A stretch of DNA of 64,000 nt from Szabonella alba (GTDB taxonomy: Bacteria; Pseudomonadota; Alphaproteobacteria; Rhodobacterales; Rhodobacteraceae), in assembly GCF_016765775.1 (NCBI RefSeq), contig NZ_JAESVN010000001.1, positions 248,001 to 312,000 of the forward strand. The letters are read 5' to 3'. The translations under genes and the position numbers were made by a program. Of the stretch, positions 25,609 to 34,434 are shown piece after piece. The notes below the pieces were generated by a model that worked only from the letters and a program-made list of their open reading frames with translations, had not been told where the DNA came from and searched no databases. Within the stretch, counting starts at the first letter, position 1, and every line of letters starts with the position of its first letter.

Positions 25609-27384
25609 ATGCATGCCTATCGCAGCCATACCTGCGCCGCGCTGAACGCCACCCATGTCGGGCAGGAGATCCGCCTTTCGGGCTGGGTCCATCGCGTGCG
25701 CGATCATGGCGGGGTGCTGTTCATCGACCTGCGCGACCATTACGGCATCACACAGGTGCTGGCCGACAGCGACAGCCCGGCCTTTGCAGACCTTGAAAAG
25801 GTGCGGGCAGAATATGTGATCCGCGTCGATGGCCGCGTGAAGGCGCGCGATGCGGCGCTGGTCAACCCAAAGATCCCCACCGGTGAGATCGAGGTCTATG
25901 TGACCGCGATGGAGGTGCTTGGCCCGGCCGAGGAACTTCCGATGCCGGTTTTCGGTGAGGTGGATTACCCCGAGGAAACCCGCCTGACCTATCGCTTTCT
26001 CGACCTGCGGCGCGAAAAGCTGCATCGCAACATGATGCTGCGCTCCAATGTGGTCCGATCCATCCGCAACCGGATGTGGGATCAGGGGTTTACCGAGTTT
26101 CAGACCCCGATCATCACCGCCTCCAGCCCCGAAGGGGCGCGCGACTTTCTGGTGCCCTCGCGCCTGCATCCGGGCAAGTTCTATGCGCTGCCGCAGGCGC
26201 CGCAGCAGTTCAAGCAGCTGATTCAGGTGGCGGGGTTTGACCGCTATTTCCAGATCGCGCCCTGTTTCCGCGACGAGGATCCGCGCGCCGACCGCAGCCC
26301 CACCGATTTCTATCAGCTTGACCTTGAGATGTCCTTTGTCACGCAAGAGGATGTCTTTGCCGCCGTGCAGCCGGTCATTCAGGGGATTTTCGAGGAATTC
26401 GGGGGCGGCCGCCGCGTTGATGCCGACTGGCCGCTGATCGCCTATAAGGACGCGCTGAAATGGTATGGGTCGGACAAGCCCGACCTGCGCAACCCGATCC
26501 GTATGCAGGAGGTCAGCGAGCATTTCCGGGGCTCGGGCTTTGCGATCTTTGCGAAACTGCTGGAGAATGAGGGCACCGAGATCCGCGCGATCCCTGCGCC
26601 CACGGGCGGCAGCCGCAAGTTCTGCGACCGGATGAACGCCTTTGCTCAACAGCAGGGCCTGCCGGGGATGGGGTATATCTTCTGGCGGAAGGCCGAGGAC
26701 GGCACGATGGAGGCCGCAGGTCCGCTGGCCAAGAATATCGGCCCCGAACGGACCGAAGCGATCCGCCAGCAACTGGAACTGGGGGAGGGCGATGCGGCCT
26801 TCTTCCTTGGCGGCAAGCCCGAGGTGTTCGAGGCGGTCGCCGGACGCGCCCGCAACGAGATCGGGCGCGAGTTGAAGCTGACCGAAGAGGGCTGTTTCAA
26901 ATTCGCCTGGATCGTCGATTTCCCGATGTTCGAGAAGGATGACGAGGGCAAGATCGACTTCAGCCACAACCCGTTTTCCATGCCGCAGGGCGGGATGGAG
27001 GCGCTGTCGGGCGATCCGCTGAAGGTGCATGCCTGGCAGTATGACCTTGCCTGTAACGGCTATGAGCTGATTTCGGGCGGCATCCGCAACCACAAGCCCG
27101 AGATCATGTACCGGGCCTTCGAGATTGCCGGCTACCCGAACAGCGAGGTGGACAAGCGGTTCGGCGGCATGGTCAAGGCGTTCAAATACGGGGCACCCCC
27201 CCATGGCGGCTGTGCGGCGGGGATCGACCGGATCGTGATGCTGCTGGCGGATGAGGCGAATATCCGTGAGGTCATCATGTTCCCGATGAACCAGCGCGCC
27301 GAGGATCTGCTGATGGGCGCGCCGTCGGAACCGCTGAACGAACAGTTGCGCGAATTGCGCCTGCGCGTGGTGCCGAAGGACTGA
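25609..27384 (+). CDS. aspS: Aspartate--tRNA ligase (Asp/Asx type)
   Basis: The product has 591 residues, the usual bacterial AspRS length. It charges tRNA-Asp. An N-terminal OB-fold (about 1-110; [21 protein letters not shown]), class II catalytic core with motif 2 ([11 protein letters not shown]), the bacterial GAD insertion (about 290-400) and motif 3 ([13 protein letters not shown]) are seen. Many alphaproteobacterial AspRS are non-discriminating and also charge tRNA-Asn; the sequence alone does not settle that here. The ATG follows GGAAGGGG. Confidence 0.97.
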   Translation: MHAYRSHTCAALNATHVGQEIRLSGWVHRVRDHGGVLFIDLRDHYGITQVLADSDSPAFADLEKVRAEYVIRVDGRVKARDAALVNPKIPTGEIEVYVTAMEVLGPAEELPMPVFGEVDYPEETRLTYRFLDLRREKLHRNMMLRSNVVRSIRNRMWDQGFTEFQTPIITASSPEGARDFLVPSRLHPGKFYALPQAPQQFKQLIQVAGFDRYFQIAPCFRDEDPRADRSPTDFYQLDLEMSFVTQEDVFAAVQPVIQGIFEEFGGGRRVDADWPLIAYKDALKWYGSDKPDLRNPIRMQEVSEHFRGSGFAIFAKLLENEGTEIRAIPAPTGGSRKFCDRMNAFAQQQGLPGMGYIFWRKAEDGTMEAAGPLAKNIGPERTEAIRQQLELGEGDAAFFLGGKPEVFEAVAGRARNEIGRELKLTEEGCFKFAWIVDFPMFEKDDEGKIDFSHNPFSMPQGGMEALSGDPLKVHAWQYDLACNGYELISGGIRNHKPEIMYRAFEIAGYPNSEVDKRFGGMVKAFKYGAPPHGGCAAGIDRIVMLLADEANIREVIMFPMNQRAEDLLMGAPSEPLNEQLRELRLRVVPKD

Positions 27385-27408
27385 CCGGGCGGGCATGACA
27401 AAGGGGGA

Positions 27409-27433
27409 GGAAAATCGTGACCCACGGTTTTCC
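27409..27433 (+). terminator. Hairpin after aspS
   Basis: An 11-base-pair stem, GGAAAATCGTG-ACC-CACGGTTTTCC, with one T-G wobble, 24 bases after the aspS stop. The right arm ends in TTTTCC rather than a long T-run, so termination would be moderate. Confidence 0.45.
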
Positions 27434-27522
27434 GCCGATCCCGGCCTCTGTTCCCCTTCAGACAGGATGAATTCCGCCGCGTTCTGCGCTACCGTCCACA
27501 GGATAGGCAGGGCGGAACGGGC

Positions 27523-28878
27523 ATGAGTGACCAGATCAGCATAGCGGCACGGCGGTTCGGCTATGGCCTGCCCTTGTCGGAAGGGGCCGCCACAAGCCCC
27601 GGGGCAATTCTGGCCGGGCTGGACACCGCCGATGACATGGCGCGGATCTGGCCGGTGCCCGGCATGGCCGAAGTGCTGCCCATCCTGCAACATGCGCAGG
27701 CCGGGCGGCGCGAAAGACGGATGACAGGCGCGCCTTCCGAAACCTATGAGACGGCGGTAAGGCTTTCGCGGCAGGTGGCGCGGGATGCGGCCCGCGCGAC
27801 GATTGCGCGGGCGCTGGACGCGCCGTGCGGCTTTCGCGAAAGGCTGGTCGCCTTCTGGTCCGATCATTTCACGGTCAAGGCGCGCAATCCGCCCGAGGCC
27901 GTCCTGCCCGAGGCCATGGTCACCGATGCGATCCGCCCGCACCTGTCGGGCAAATTCGCCGATCTGCTGATCGCGGCGACGCTGCATCCGGCGATGCTGG
28001 TCTATCTTGATCAGGTCGCGTCCATCGGACCGGGATCGCCCTTCGGGCGCAGGCGCAAGCGGGGTCTGAATGAAAATCTGGCGCGTGAGGTGGTCGAGCT
28101 GCACACGATGGGTGTTGGCGCGGGCTATGGTCAGGACGATGTGCGCCAGATGGCGGAACTGCTGACCGGGCTGGATGCCACCGCAGCGGAAGGGTTCGTC
28201 TTTCGCCCCAACCGTGCCGAACCCGGGCCGGAAACCGTGCTTGGGCGTCGCTATGACGGCGAAGGGCTGGAACCGGTCCATGCCGTGCTGCGCGATTTGG
28301 CTGCGCGACCCGAGACGGCGGACCATCTGTCGCGCAAACTGGCCGTGCATTTCGTTGCGGATGAACCCGACCCCGCGCTGGTGGCCGCCATGGTCCAGGC
28401 ATGGCGCGACAGCGACGGCACTCTGCGCGCGGTTTATGGCGCGATGCTGCACCATCCCGCCGCATGGGGGGCCGAAATGCGCAAGGCGCGCCAGCCCTTC
28501 GATTTCATCATCGCCGCCTGCCGCGCGCTGGGGCTGGACGGGCTGCGGCTGGCCAGCCTGCCCGACCGGCCGGTGCAGCGCCAACTGATCGCCCCCATGG
28601 CCCTCATGGGGCAACGCTGGCGCGGCCCCGGCGGGCCGGATGGCTGGGCCGAGGATGCCCGGGCCTGGATCACGCCGCAGGGCATGGCGGCACGGATTGG
28701 CTGGGCGATGGAGAGCCCGCAGCGACTGATACGCGATCTGCCCGATCCGCGCGACCTTGCGCAGCGCAGCCTTGGCGCGGATGCCGGGGAGGCGCTGCTT
28801 TGGGCGGTGGCGCGGGCCGAAACACGGCGCGAGGGGGTGGGGCTTTTGTTCTCATCCCCCGCCTTCAACCGACGTTAG
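27523..28878 (+). CDS. DUF1800 family protein
   Basis: The product has 451 residues. DUF1800 proteins are of unknown biochemical role and are almost always encoded next to a DUF1501 protein, as here (8 bases apart). Recognisable family features are RLVAFWSDHFTVK, the helical core with NENLAREVVELHTMGV, and YGQDDVRQMAELLTGL. There is no clear signal peptide. The ATG at 27523 begins MSDQISIAARRFGYG, which matches the usual family start (ARRFGFG). Confidence 0.9.
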   Translation: MSDQISIAARRFGYGLPLSEGAATSPGAILAGLDTADDMARIWPVPGMAEVLPILQHAQAGRRERRMTGAPSETYETAVRLSRQVARDAARATIARALDAPCGFRERLVAFWSDHFTVKARNPPEAVLPEAMVTDAIRPHLSGKFADLLIAATLHPAMLVYLDQVASIGPGSPFGRRRKRGLNENLAREVVELHTMGVGAGYGQDDVRQMAELLTGLDATAAEGFVFRPNRAEPGPETVLGRRYDGEGLEPVHAVLRDLAARPETADHLSRKLAVHFVADEPDPALVAAMVQAWRDSDGTLRAVYGAMLHHPAAWGAEMRKARQPFDFIIAACRALGLDGLRLASLPDRPVQRQLIAPMALMGQRWRGPGGPDGWAEDARAWITPQGMAARIGWAMESPQRLIRDLPDPRDLAQRSLGADAGEALLWAVARAETRREGVGLLFSSPAFNRR

Positions 28879-28886
28879 GGGGCAGG

Positions 28887-30092
28887 ATGGAGCGGCGTGA
28901 TTTTCTGCGGGGGCTGGGTGCTATCGCCTGTTCGGCGGCGGCGCATCCCCTGATGAACACGGTGACGCTGGCCTCGGGGCGGGGGCTGGGCGATCATCGT
29001 CTGATCGTTGTCATCCTGCGCGGCGGCATGGACGGGCTGGATGTGGTCCAGCCCTTGCAGGATCCAGATTTCAGGGCGCTGCGCCCCGGCCTGCCCGCTG
29101 CCGCCCTGCCGCTGACGGGTGGTTTCGCGCTGCATGAGGGGCTGGGCGGTCTGGCGCCGCTGTGGCAGGCGGGAGAACTGGCCTTTGTTCATGCGACATC
29201 GACCCCTTATCGCGACAAGCGCAGCCATTTCGACGGGCAAAGCCTGCTGGAGGCGGGCACGGGCATGGATGTGCAGGTGGGCGCGGCGCGGGATGGCTGG
29301 CTGAACCGCATGGTTCAAGCCATGCCGGGCCTGCGCGCCGAAACCGCCTATGCCTTTGGCCGCGAATCGATGCCATTGCTGACCGGGGCGGGGCCCACGC
29401 TCAGCTGGACACCCGAGGTGCGGCTGGATCTGTCGGCGCAGGGACGGCAATTGCTGGAACATGTGTTCCATGACGACCCGCTGTTCCGCGAGGCGGGCGG
29501 GCAGGCGCTGCGCCTGTCCGAGGAAGAGGTCGAGATGGGCGCCGCCGCCGCACCTGCATCCGGCCCGCTTGTGCCGGGGCAGGACCGGCCCTGGCGCGAT
29601 GTCGATCTTCTGGCCGATTTCGCCGCGACCCGGCTGCGCGGGGAAACCCGGATCGCGGCCTTTTCGCTGTCGGGCTGGGATACCCATCGCGGACAGGCGG
29701 CGGCCCTGCCGCGCGCGCTGTCGCGGCTGCAACGGCTGGTGCTGCGTCTGCGCCACCAGTCCGGCGCGCAGGTCTGGGGCCGCACGGTTCTGATGGCGAT
29801 GACGGAATTCGGCCGCACCGCGCGCGAAAACGGCAGCGGCGGTACCGATCACGGCACGGCGGGCGCGATGCTGATCGCGGGCGGGGCGGTGGCGGGCGGG
29901 CGGGTTCTGGGCCGCTGGCCGGGTCTGGCCGAGGCCGATCTTTACGACCGCCGCGACCTGATGCCGACCTCGGACCTGCGCCATTGGGCGGGCTGGGCGA
30001 TGCGCGGCCTTTACGGGCTGGACCGCGCGGTTCTGGAGCGTCAGGTCTTTCCGGGCCTCGATCTCGGGTCGGACCCGGGGCTGTTGCTTTAG
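28887..30092 (+). CDS. DUF1501 family exported protein (Tat signal)
   Basis: The product has 401 residues. The N-terminus MERRDFLRGLGA carries a twin-arginine (Tat) motif, so it is probably exported folded. The core resembles the alkaline-phosphatase/sulfatase-like DUF1501 fold (VVILRGGMDGLDVVQP, HSTPYRDKRSHFDGQ-like, SGWDTH, MTEFGRTARENGSGGTDHG), including His/Asp residues that could bind metal. The frame is open from 28401, but the ATG at 28887 with AGGGGGCAGG before it gives the Tat signal. It pairs with the DUF1800 gene. Confidence 0.9.
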   Translation: MERRDFLRGLGAIACSAAAHPLMNTVTLASGRGLGDHRLIVVILRGGMDGLDVVQPLQDPDFRALRPGLPAAALPLTGGFALHEGLGGLAPLWQAGELAFVHATSTPYRDKRSHFDGQSLLEAGTGMDVQVGAARDGWLNRMVQAMPGLRAETAYAFGRESMPLLTGAGPTLSWTPEVRLDLSAQGRQLLEHVFHDDPLFREAGGQALRLSEEEVEMGAAAAPASGPLVPGQDRPWRDVDLLADFAATRLRGETRIAAFSLSGWDTHRGQAAALPRALSRLQRLVLRLRHQSGAQVWGRTVLMAMTEFGRTARENGSGGTDHGTAGAMLIAGGAVAGGRVLGRWPGLAEADLYDRRDLMPTSDLRHWAGWAMRGLYGLDRAVLERQVFPGLDLGSDPGLLL

Positions 30093-30180
30093 CCTTGCGG
30101 CAGACAAAGCCCATGCATCCCGCGTGACAGGGTCGGAACATGAACCTTTGCCGGGTAAAGGCTGCGCTGACAGGGCGCGT

Positions 30181-30252
30181 AGGGCGCGCTGCCCCCCCCC
30201 CTTTGGCTGCGCCAAATTCACCCCCCGGGATATTTGGCGACAGAAAAAGGAG
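30181..30252 (+). repeat. Intergenic double-hairpin repeat, copy C
   Basis: Hairpin 1 (30181-30197) keeps the CGCTG loop but has one mismatch in the G/C stem. Hairpin 2 (30202-30216) is TTTGGC-TGC-GCCAAA. The tail ACCCCCCGGGATATTTG and GACAGAAAAAGGAG is nearly identical to copy B. It occupies the spacer after the DUF1501 gene, about 110 bases before the acetyltransferase start. Confidence 0.75.
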
Positions 30253-30364
30253 CGCAGGGGTTCACAGGGTGAGAGGCCCCGGGAAGCGTCGCGCGCGGGC
30301 TTGCGATGCGCCATGCGCCCGGTGATAAAGGGGCATCGGCGCAGCGTTCGGTTCGGGGTGACAG

Positions 30365-31063
30365 ATGACGGATTTGCAGAACTGGACCGCGCGCGAAGCG
30401 CCCCCCCGGCAGGTGATGGAAGGCCGTCTTGTGCGGCTGGAGCCGCTGGTTGCCGACAGCCATGCCGCCGATCTGCATCACGGATTTGCCGGGCATGATG
30501 CGCTGTGGGATTATATGGCCTATGGCCCCTTCGCCTCGGCCTCGGCCTATCACCGCTGGGTGAAGGAGACAGAGACGAAATCCGACCCGCTGTTCTTTGC
30601 GCTGCGCGATCTGGCGACCGGCCATGCAGCGGGGGTTGCGAGCTATCTGCGGATCGACCCGTCTAATGGCGTGATCGAACTGGGCCATATCTGCCTTTCA
30701 CCGCAGATCCAGAAAGGGCCTGCCGCGACCGAGGCGTGGTTTCTGATGATGAAATGGGCCTTCGAGGCGGGCTATCGCCGGTTCGAATGGAAATGCAACG
30801 CGGCCAATCTGGCGTCACGCCGGGCGGCGCAGCGGCTGGGGTTCAGCTTTGAAGGCGTGTTCCGGCAGGCGGCGGTCATCAAGGGCCGCAATCGCGATAC
30901 GGCGTGGTTTTCGGTGATCGACAGCGAATGGCCCGGTCTGGCCGAGGCGTATCGCGCCTGGCTTGCGCCCTCGAATTTCGATGCGGGCGGACAGCAGCGC
31001 GAACGCCTGTCCGATCTGACCCGTCTTGCGCGTGGCGGATCCGACCCGGCACTGCAGATCTAG
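30365..31063 (+). CDS. GNAT-family N-acetyltransferase (RimJ/RimL-like)
   Basis: The product has 232 residues. The layout fits the YjdJ/RimJ-RimL group: an N-terminal GRLVRLEPL, VIELGHICLSPQIQKGPAATEAWFLMM around the acetyl-CoA loop, and EWKCNAANLASRRAAQRLGFSFEG near the end. The classical Q/RxxGxG/A loop is replaced by QKGPAA, as in this subgroup. The substrate is unknown. It stands alone after repeat copy C. Confidence 0.87.
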   Translation: MTDLQNWTAREAPPRQVMEGRLVRLEPLVADSHAADLHHGFAGHDALWDYMAYGPFASASAYHRWVKETETKSDPLFFALRDLATGHAAGVASYLRIDPSNGVIELGHICLSPQIQKGPAATEAWFLMMKWAFEAGYRRFEWKCNAANLASRRAAQRLGFSFEGVFRQAAVIKGRNRDTAWFSVIDSEWPGLAEAYRAWLAPSNFDAGGQQRERLSDLTRLARGGSDPALQI

Positions 31064-31209
31064 GCGACTAGGCGCGATTTCCCACCGGATGCCGCACACA
31101 GCGGCAGTCGCGCGGCGGGTGGGGCGCATGGCCTGACACGGACCGGTTTCCGCAGGTCCTTTGCCAGCATCGGGTGGGCGCCGGCGGGCCGCGCCTGTCC
31201 TGTCAGGGT

Positions 31210-32013
31210 TCAGTCCGGCAGCGCCGATGGGGGTGCGAAAGGCTGTGGCTGTTGTGACAGTCTTTCACCGATGGCCCGGATCAGCGGATCCAGCCCGCCG
31301 CCGGAAATTTCCGCTTCACGCGCGGCCCGCTCCAGCCCCGGGTCATGGCTGATCCGGGCCAGACCGCGCAGGAAGGCCAGCACATAGGCGCGCCGCCCGG
31401 GGGCGCCCCGGGCCAGCAGACGGGCGGCATGGGCAAGATCATCGCGCAGGGCCTGCGGGTCGGGGTGGATGCTGCCCACCGCGCCGGAGAGCCTTTGGCC
31501 CGCCCCGGGCAGATGGCGCATGATCGCGCCTTGGAACCCGGCCAGTGTCGCGACGGGTTTTGCGATGAAGTCCTGCGCCCCCGCCGCCAGTGCCGCCGCG
31601 CGACGGGACGGATCACCGCTGGTCGCCAGCAGAATGGGTCCTGTTGCCAAACGCGATTCCGGGGACAGGCCCGGTTCATCCCCCGCAATGCCCTTGACCT
31701 GTGCCCCGGCGATTTCGGCGATCAGTTCCTCTCCCGGGCCATCGGGCAGACCCAGATCGACGATCACCGCATCGGGACGATAGAGCGCCAGATGCCGCCG
31801 GGCCTGCGCCATGGTTTCGGCCCGTCGCAGCCGCGCGCCCGAGCGTTGCGCCATCAGGCGCATCGCCTCGGACGCAAAGCGGCTGTCCTCAACCGTCAGC
31901 AGGGTCAGCCCGGCCAGCGGCAGCAGGCTTCCCGGCGGGACCTGCGGGGCGGATTGTGGCATCTGCACCCCGTCCCCGGGCGGGGAACGGGAAGACATCG
32001 GGGCAGGGGGCAT
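31210..32013 (-). CDS. Orphan response-regulator receiver protein
   Basis: The product has 267 residues from the ATG at 32013. After a proline-rich N-terminus, a receiver domain spans about 34-170, with acidic Glu42/Asp43, phospho-acceptor Asp86 in VIVDLGLPDG, and Lys152 in FIAKP. An insertion sits between strands 3 and 4 (AGAQVKGIAGDEPGLSPESR). The C-terminal 95 residues are helical without a recognised output domain. No kinase is adjacent. Start choice is weak: ATGs at 31998 and 31962 are possible and none has a strong ribosome site. It is divergent from the epimerase gene. Confidence 0.75.
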   Translation of the reverse strand: MPPAPMSSRSPPGDGVQMPQSAPQVPPGSLLPLAGLTLLTVEDSRFASEAMRLMAQRSGARLRRAETMAQARRHLALYRPDAVIVDLGLPDGPGEELIAEIAGAQVKGIAGDEPGLSPESRLATGPILLATSGDPSRRAAALAAGAQDFIAKPVATLAGFQGAIMRHLPGAGQRLSGAVGSIHPDPQALRDDLAHAARLLARGAPGRRAYVLAFLRGLARISHDPGLERAAREAEISGGGLDPLIRAIGERLSQQPQPFAPPSALPD

Positions 32014-32198
32014 CGTGACGGTCCGGTTGCATCTGATCGCCCAAGTCAGACAGGAATTGCCTAACCACCGGTGAACTGCGCCCGGAGTGCCGCCGATTTT
32101 ACCGATTTCCCGCCCTGCGGCGGCAGGTCCCATTGCCTCGGGACATCTGCCGCCGCATATGGGCGCGAAGGGCGCTGGATGTCGCAAGGGGGCGAAGG

Positions 32199-32603
32199 AT
32201 GATCGGACGGTTGAACCATGTGGCCATCGCTGTGCCGGATCTTGCGGCGGCGGCGGCCCAGTATCGCGACACGCTGGGGGCCAGCGTCGGCGCCCCGCAG
32301 GATGAGCCGGATCACGGCGTCACGGTGATCTTCATCACCTTGCCGAATACCAAGATCGAACTGCTCTATCCGCTGGGTGAGAATTCCCCCATCGCGGGCT
32401 TTCTGGAAAAGAACCCTGCAGGCGGGATCCACCATATCTGCTATGAGGTGGAGGATATTCTGGCCGCGCGGGACCGGCTGCGCGCGCAGGGCGCACGGGT
32501 GCTGGGCAACGGGGATCCGAAGATCGGTGCCCATGGCAAGCCGGTGCTGTTCCTGCATCCCAAGGATTTCAACGGCTGTCTGGTAGAGTTGGAGCAGATA
32601 TGA
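32199..32603 (+). CDS. mce: Methylmalonyl-CoA epimerase
   Basis: The product has 134 residues, a single glyoxalase/VOC-fold protein. It interconverts the (S)- and (R)-methylmalonyl-CoA epimers in propionyl-CoA breakdown. Family motifs are LNHVAIAVPDL, GGIHHICYEV and LFLHPKDFNGCLVELEQ, containing the metal-binding His and Glu. The ATG at 32199 follows AAGGGGGCGAAGG; the longer frame from 32133 is rejected for lack of family similarity. It overlaps the DUF1467 gene by 4 bases. Confidence 0.93.
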   Translation: MIGRLNHVAIAVPDLAAAAAQYRDTLGASVGAPQDEPDHGVTVIFITLPNTKIELLYPLGENSPIAGFLEKNPAGGIHHICYEVEDILAARDRLRAQGARVLGNGDPKIGAHGKPVLFLHPKDFNGCLVELEQI

Positions 32604-32881
32604 GCATTTCCGCCGCAATCGTCCTTTTTGCCGTGACATGGTTCATGGTGCTGTTCATCGTGCTGCCGCTGCGGTTCCGGTCGCAGGGGGATGCGGGCGA
32701 AGTGGTGCCGGGAACCCCGGCCGGGGCGCCCGCCGGATTTGTCGTGAAGCGCAAGGCCCAGATCACGACGCTGGTGGCGATCGTGGTCTGGCTGGTGCTG
32801 TATCTGGTCATCACATCGGGCAAGATCACCGTGCGGGATTTCGACTGGATGGACCGGATGCCGCCCCCCTCGCAGGGCTGA
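32600..32881 (+). CDS. DUF1467 family small membrane protein
   Basis: The product has 93 residues with two membrane helices (about 4-24 and 55-73) joined by a loop containing PLRFRSQ and GTPAGAPA, the usual DUF1467 pattern. It is translationally coupled to mce (ATGA overlap), an arrangement common in Rhodobacterales. Function unknown. Confidence 0.87.
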   Translation: MSISAAIVLFAVTWFMVLFIVLPLRFRSQGDAGEVVPGTPAGAPAGFVVKRKAQITTLVAIVVWLVLYLVITSGKITVRDFDWMDRMPPPSQG

Positions 32882-32893
32882 GGGCGGGCGAAA

Positions 32894-32957
32894 GGGGGTG
32901 GGCGCTGCCCCCCGTCGCGTGCCGCGACTCCCCTCGGGATATTGATCGACAGAAAAC
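32894..32957 (+). repeat. Intergenic double-hairpin repeat, copy D
   Basis: Hairpin 1 keeps the CGCTG loop (32903-32907) between G-rich and C-rich arms with one mismatch. Hairpin 2 (32914-32928) is GTCGCG-TGC-CGCGAC, a different stem from copies B and C but still perfectly paired. The tail is CCCCTCGGGATATTG then GACAGAAAAC. It lies between two convergent genes. Confidence 0.65.
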
Positions 32958-32970
32958 GCGGCGGTGAGGG

Positions 32971-33690
32971 TCAGACCCGGCCGGACAGGTCCGTGGCGCC
33001 CTCGGCCCGGTGCAGCCGGTGGAACATATGCGTGAAGGTCGCGGCGCCCAGCACCGGGATCAGCAGGTTCAGCAGCGGAATTGACAATGGCGCCGCCATC
33101 AGCGTGCCCGCGATCCAGACGGCCACCCAGTGCCGCTGCCGCATTGCCTTGGCGCCTTGCCGCCCAAGGCGGCGCATCGCGACAAGGGTGAAATATTCCC
33201 GCCCCAGCAACAACCCGTTCACCGCCCAGAACACGACCGGAATGAAGGGTCCTGCAAAGGCGTAAAGGATCAGCGCCAGCACATTGACCGCGATCAGCAG
33301 GCCGACGAAATTCAGGCTGTCGACCAGCGCATCCATGAAGGGCAGGCGCGGAACGGGCGGCAGGTCCGGGTAATGGCGCGCCTCGACCGCTTCGGCCACA
33401 TCATCAAGGAAAAGCGAGGTGAAGGCTGAGGCGACCGGCATCATCAGAAAGACCGAGAGGCCCAGCATGAACAGCGCCGAACCCCAGGAGAGCAGCGTGT
33501 CCAGCCCGCCGACCGGGCCGACAAGCGGGATCTCGATACTGTCGGGGGTAAAGCTCTGGATCACGGCCAGAAAGGCCGCATAGACCGCGACCAGCAGCGC
33601 CAGCGCCAGCGCGATGCCCAGAAGCAGCACGCGGCGAAAGGCGGGATCGCCGATCTGCGCCAGCGCGCGGCGGAAATCGAGGAAGATCAT
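32971..33690 (-). CDS. EI24 domain membrane protein (CysZ-like)
   Basis: The product has 239 residues with four to five membrane helices (about 20-45, 65-90, 125-160, 195-215). The pattern, including LNFVGLLIAVNVLALI and FWAVNGLLLGREYFTLVAMRRL, matches the EI24/CysZ family; CysZ is a sulfate channel in enterobacteria, but most alphaproteobacterial EI24 proteins are uncharacterised. Its ATG overlaps the stop of the nitroreductase gene by 4 bases. Confidence 0.88.
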   Translation of the reverse strand: MIFLDFRRALAQIGDPAFRRVLLLGIALALALLVAVYAAFLAVIQSFTPDSIEIPLVGPVGGLDTLLSWGSALFMLGLSVFLMMPVASAFTSLFLDDVAEAVEARHYPDLPPVPRLPFMDALVDSLNFVGLLIAVNVLALILYAFAGPFIPVVFWAVNGLLLGREYFTLVAMRRLGRQGAKAMRQRHWVAVWIAGTLMAAPLSIPLLNLLIPVLGAATFTHMFHRLHRAEGATDLSGRV

Positions 33691-34265
33691 GTCGCCATCC
33701 AGCGGGTCAGCGCCGCCACATCCGGGCGCGGCCGGTCGGTCATCGGCCCGGGGGCGGTGGCGATATGGATGATGCCCGCGACGAATTCCTGTGGGGCAAG
33801 GACCAGACCCTCTTCGACGAAACCCCGGTCATGGGCGGCCCAGCCGGTCAGCCAGCCCGCACCCCAACCTGCCGCCAGTGCCGAATTGACCAACGCAAGG
33901 CAGACCGCCCCCACCGAAAGCGTCTGTTCGATGGCGGGCACCTTGTCGGAATCCTTCGGTGAGGCGATGACAACCACCGCCAGCAACCCCGCATCAAACT
34001 GGCTGCGCGCCTTGGCCTCGGCCTCGGGGTCCAGCCCTGCAATGCGGGCCTTTTCACCGGCCAGACCGGCCAGCCGGGCCATGGCGCCCTGTTCCAGCAC
34101 CAGAAAGCGCCAGGGCTCCAGCTTGCCATGATCGGGGCTGCGTGCGGCCTGTTCCAGCAATTGCGCGACCTGATCGCGGTCGGGCACCGGGGCGCGCAGC
34201 AACTTGGGCGGCACCGAGCGGCGGCGGCGCAGGAAATCGGTGACGTCTGGTCTGGGATCTGGCAT
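33687..34265 (-). CDS. Nitroreductase family flavoprotein (YdjA-like)
   Basis: The product has 192 residues. It is a short FMN-dependent nitroreductase-fold oxidoreductase using NAD(P)H. Landmarks are RRRSVPPKLL at the FMN phosphate site, ARSPDHGKLEPWRFLVLE, and GWGAGWLTGWAAHD. The start at 34265 has AAGGGCC upstream; the frame continues open to 34436 but that part is Arg/Pro-rich non-coding sequence. It is coupled to the EI24 gene and divergent from prmA. The substrate is unknown. Confidence 0.9.
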   Translation of the reverse strand: MPDPRPDVTDFLRRRRSVPPKLLRAPVPDRDQVAQLLEQAARSPDHGKLEPWRFLVLEQGAMARLAGLAGEKARIAGLDPEAEAKARSQFDAGLLAVVVIASPKDSDKVPAIEQTLSVGAVCLALVNSALAAGWGAGWLTGWAAHDRGFVEEGLVLAPQEFVAGIIHIATAPGPMTDRPRPDVAALTRWMAT

Positions 34266-34434
34266 GGATCGGCCCTTGTTCCGGCTTCCCCCGCAGCTTT
34301 CCGGGATCGGGGCGGCGGGGTCAAGGGTCGGGGCCAAGAGCCGGGGGGCGAGGCCACGCCTGCGGGACCGCCGCTTGACGCGGCGCGGGCTGCGGTCTAG
34401 GCCCTGCACAAGCGTTCCATTGAGGTTTTTCGCC

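Noticed and set aside
25411-28614. 1067-codon minus-strand open frame across aspS and the DUF1800 gene
   Set aside because: Composition is Arg/Gly/His-rich without domains, and the plus-strand genes are certain.
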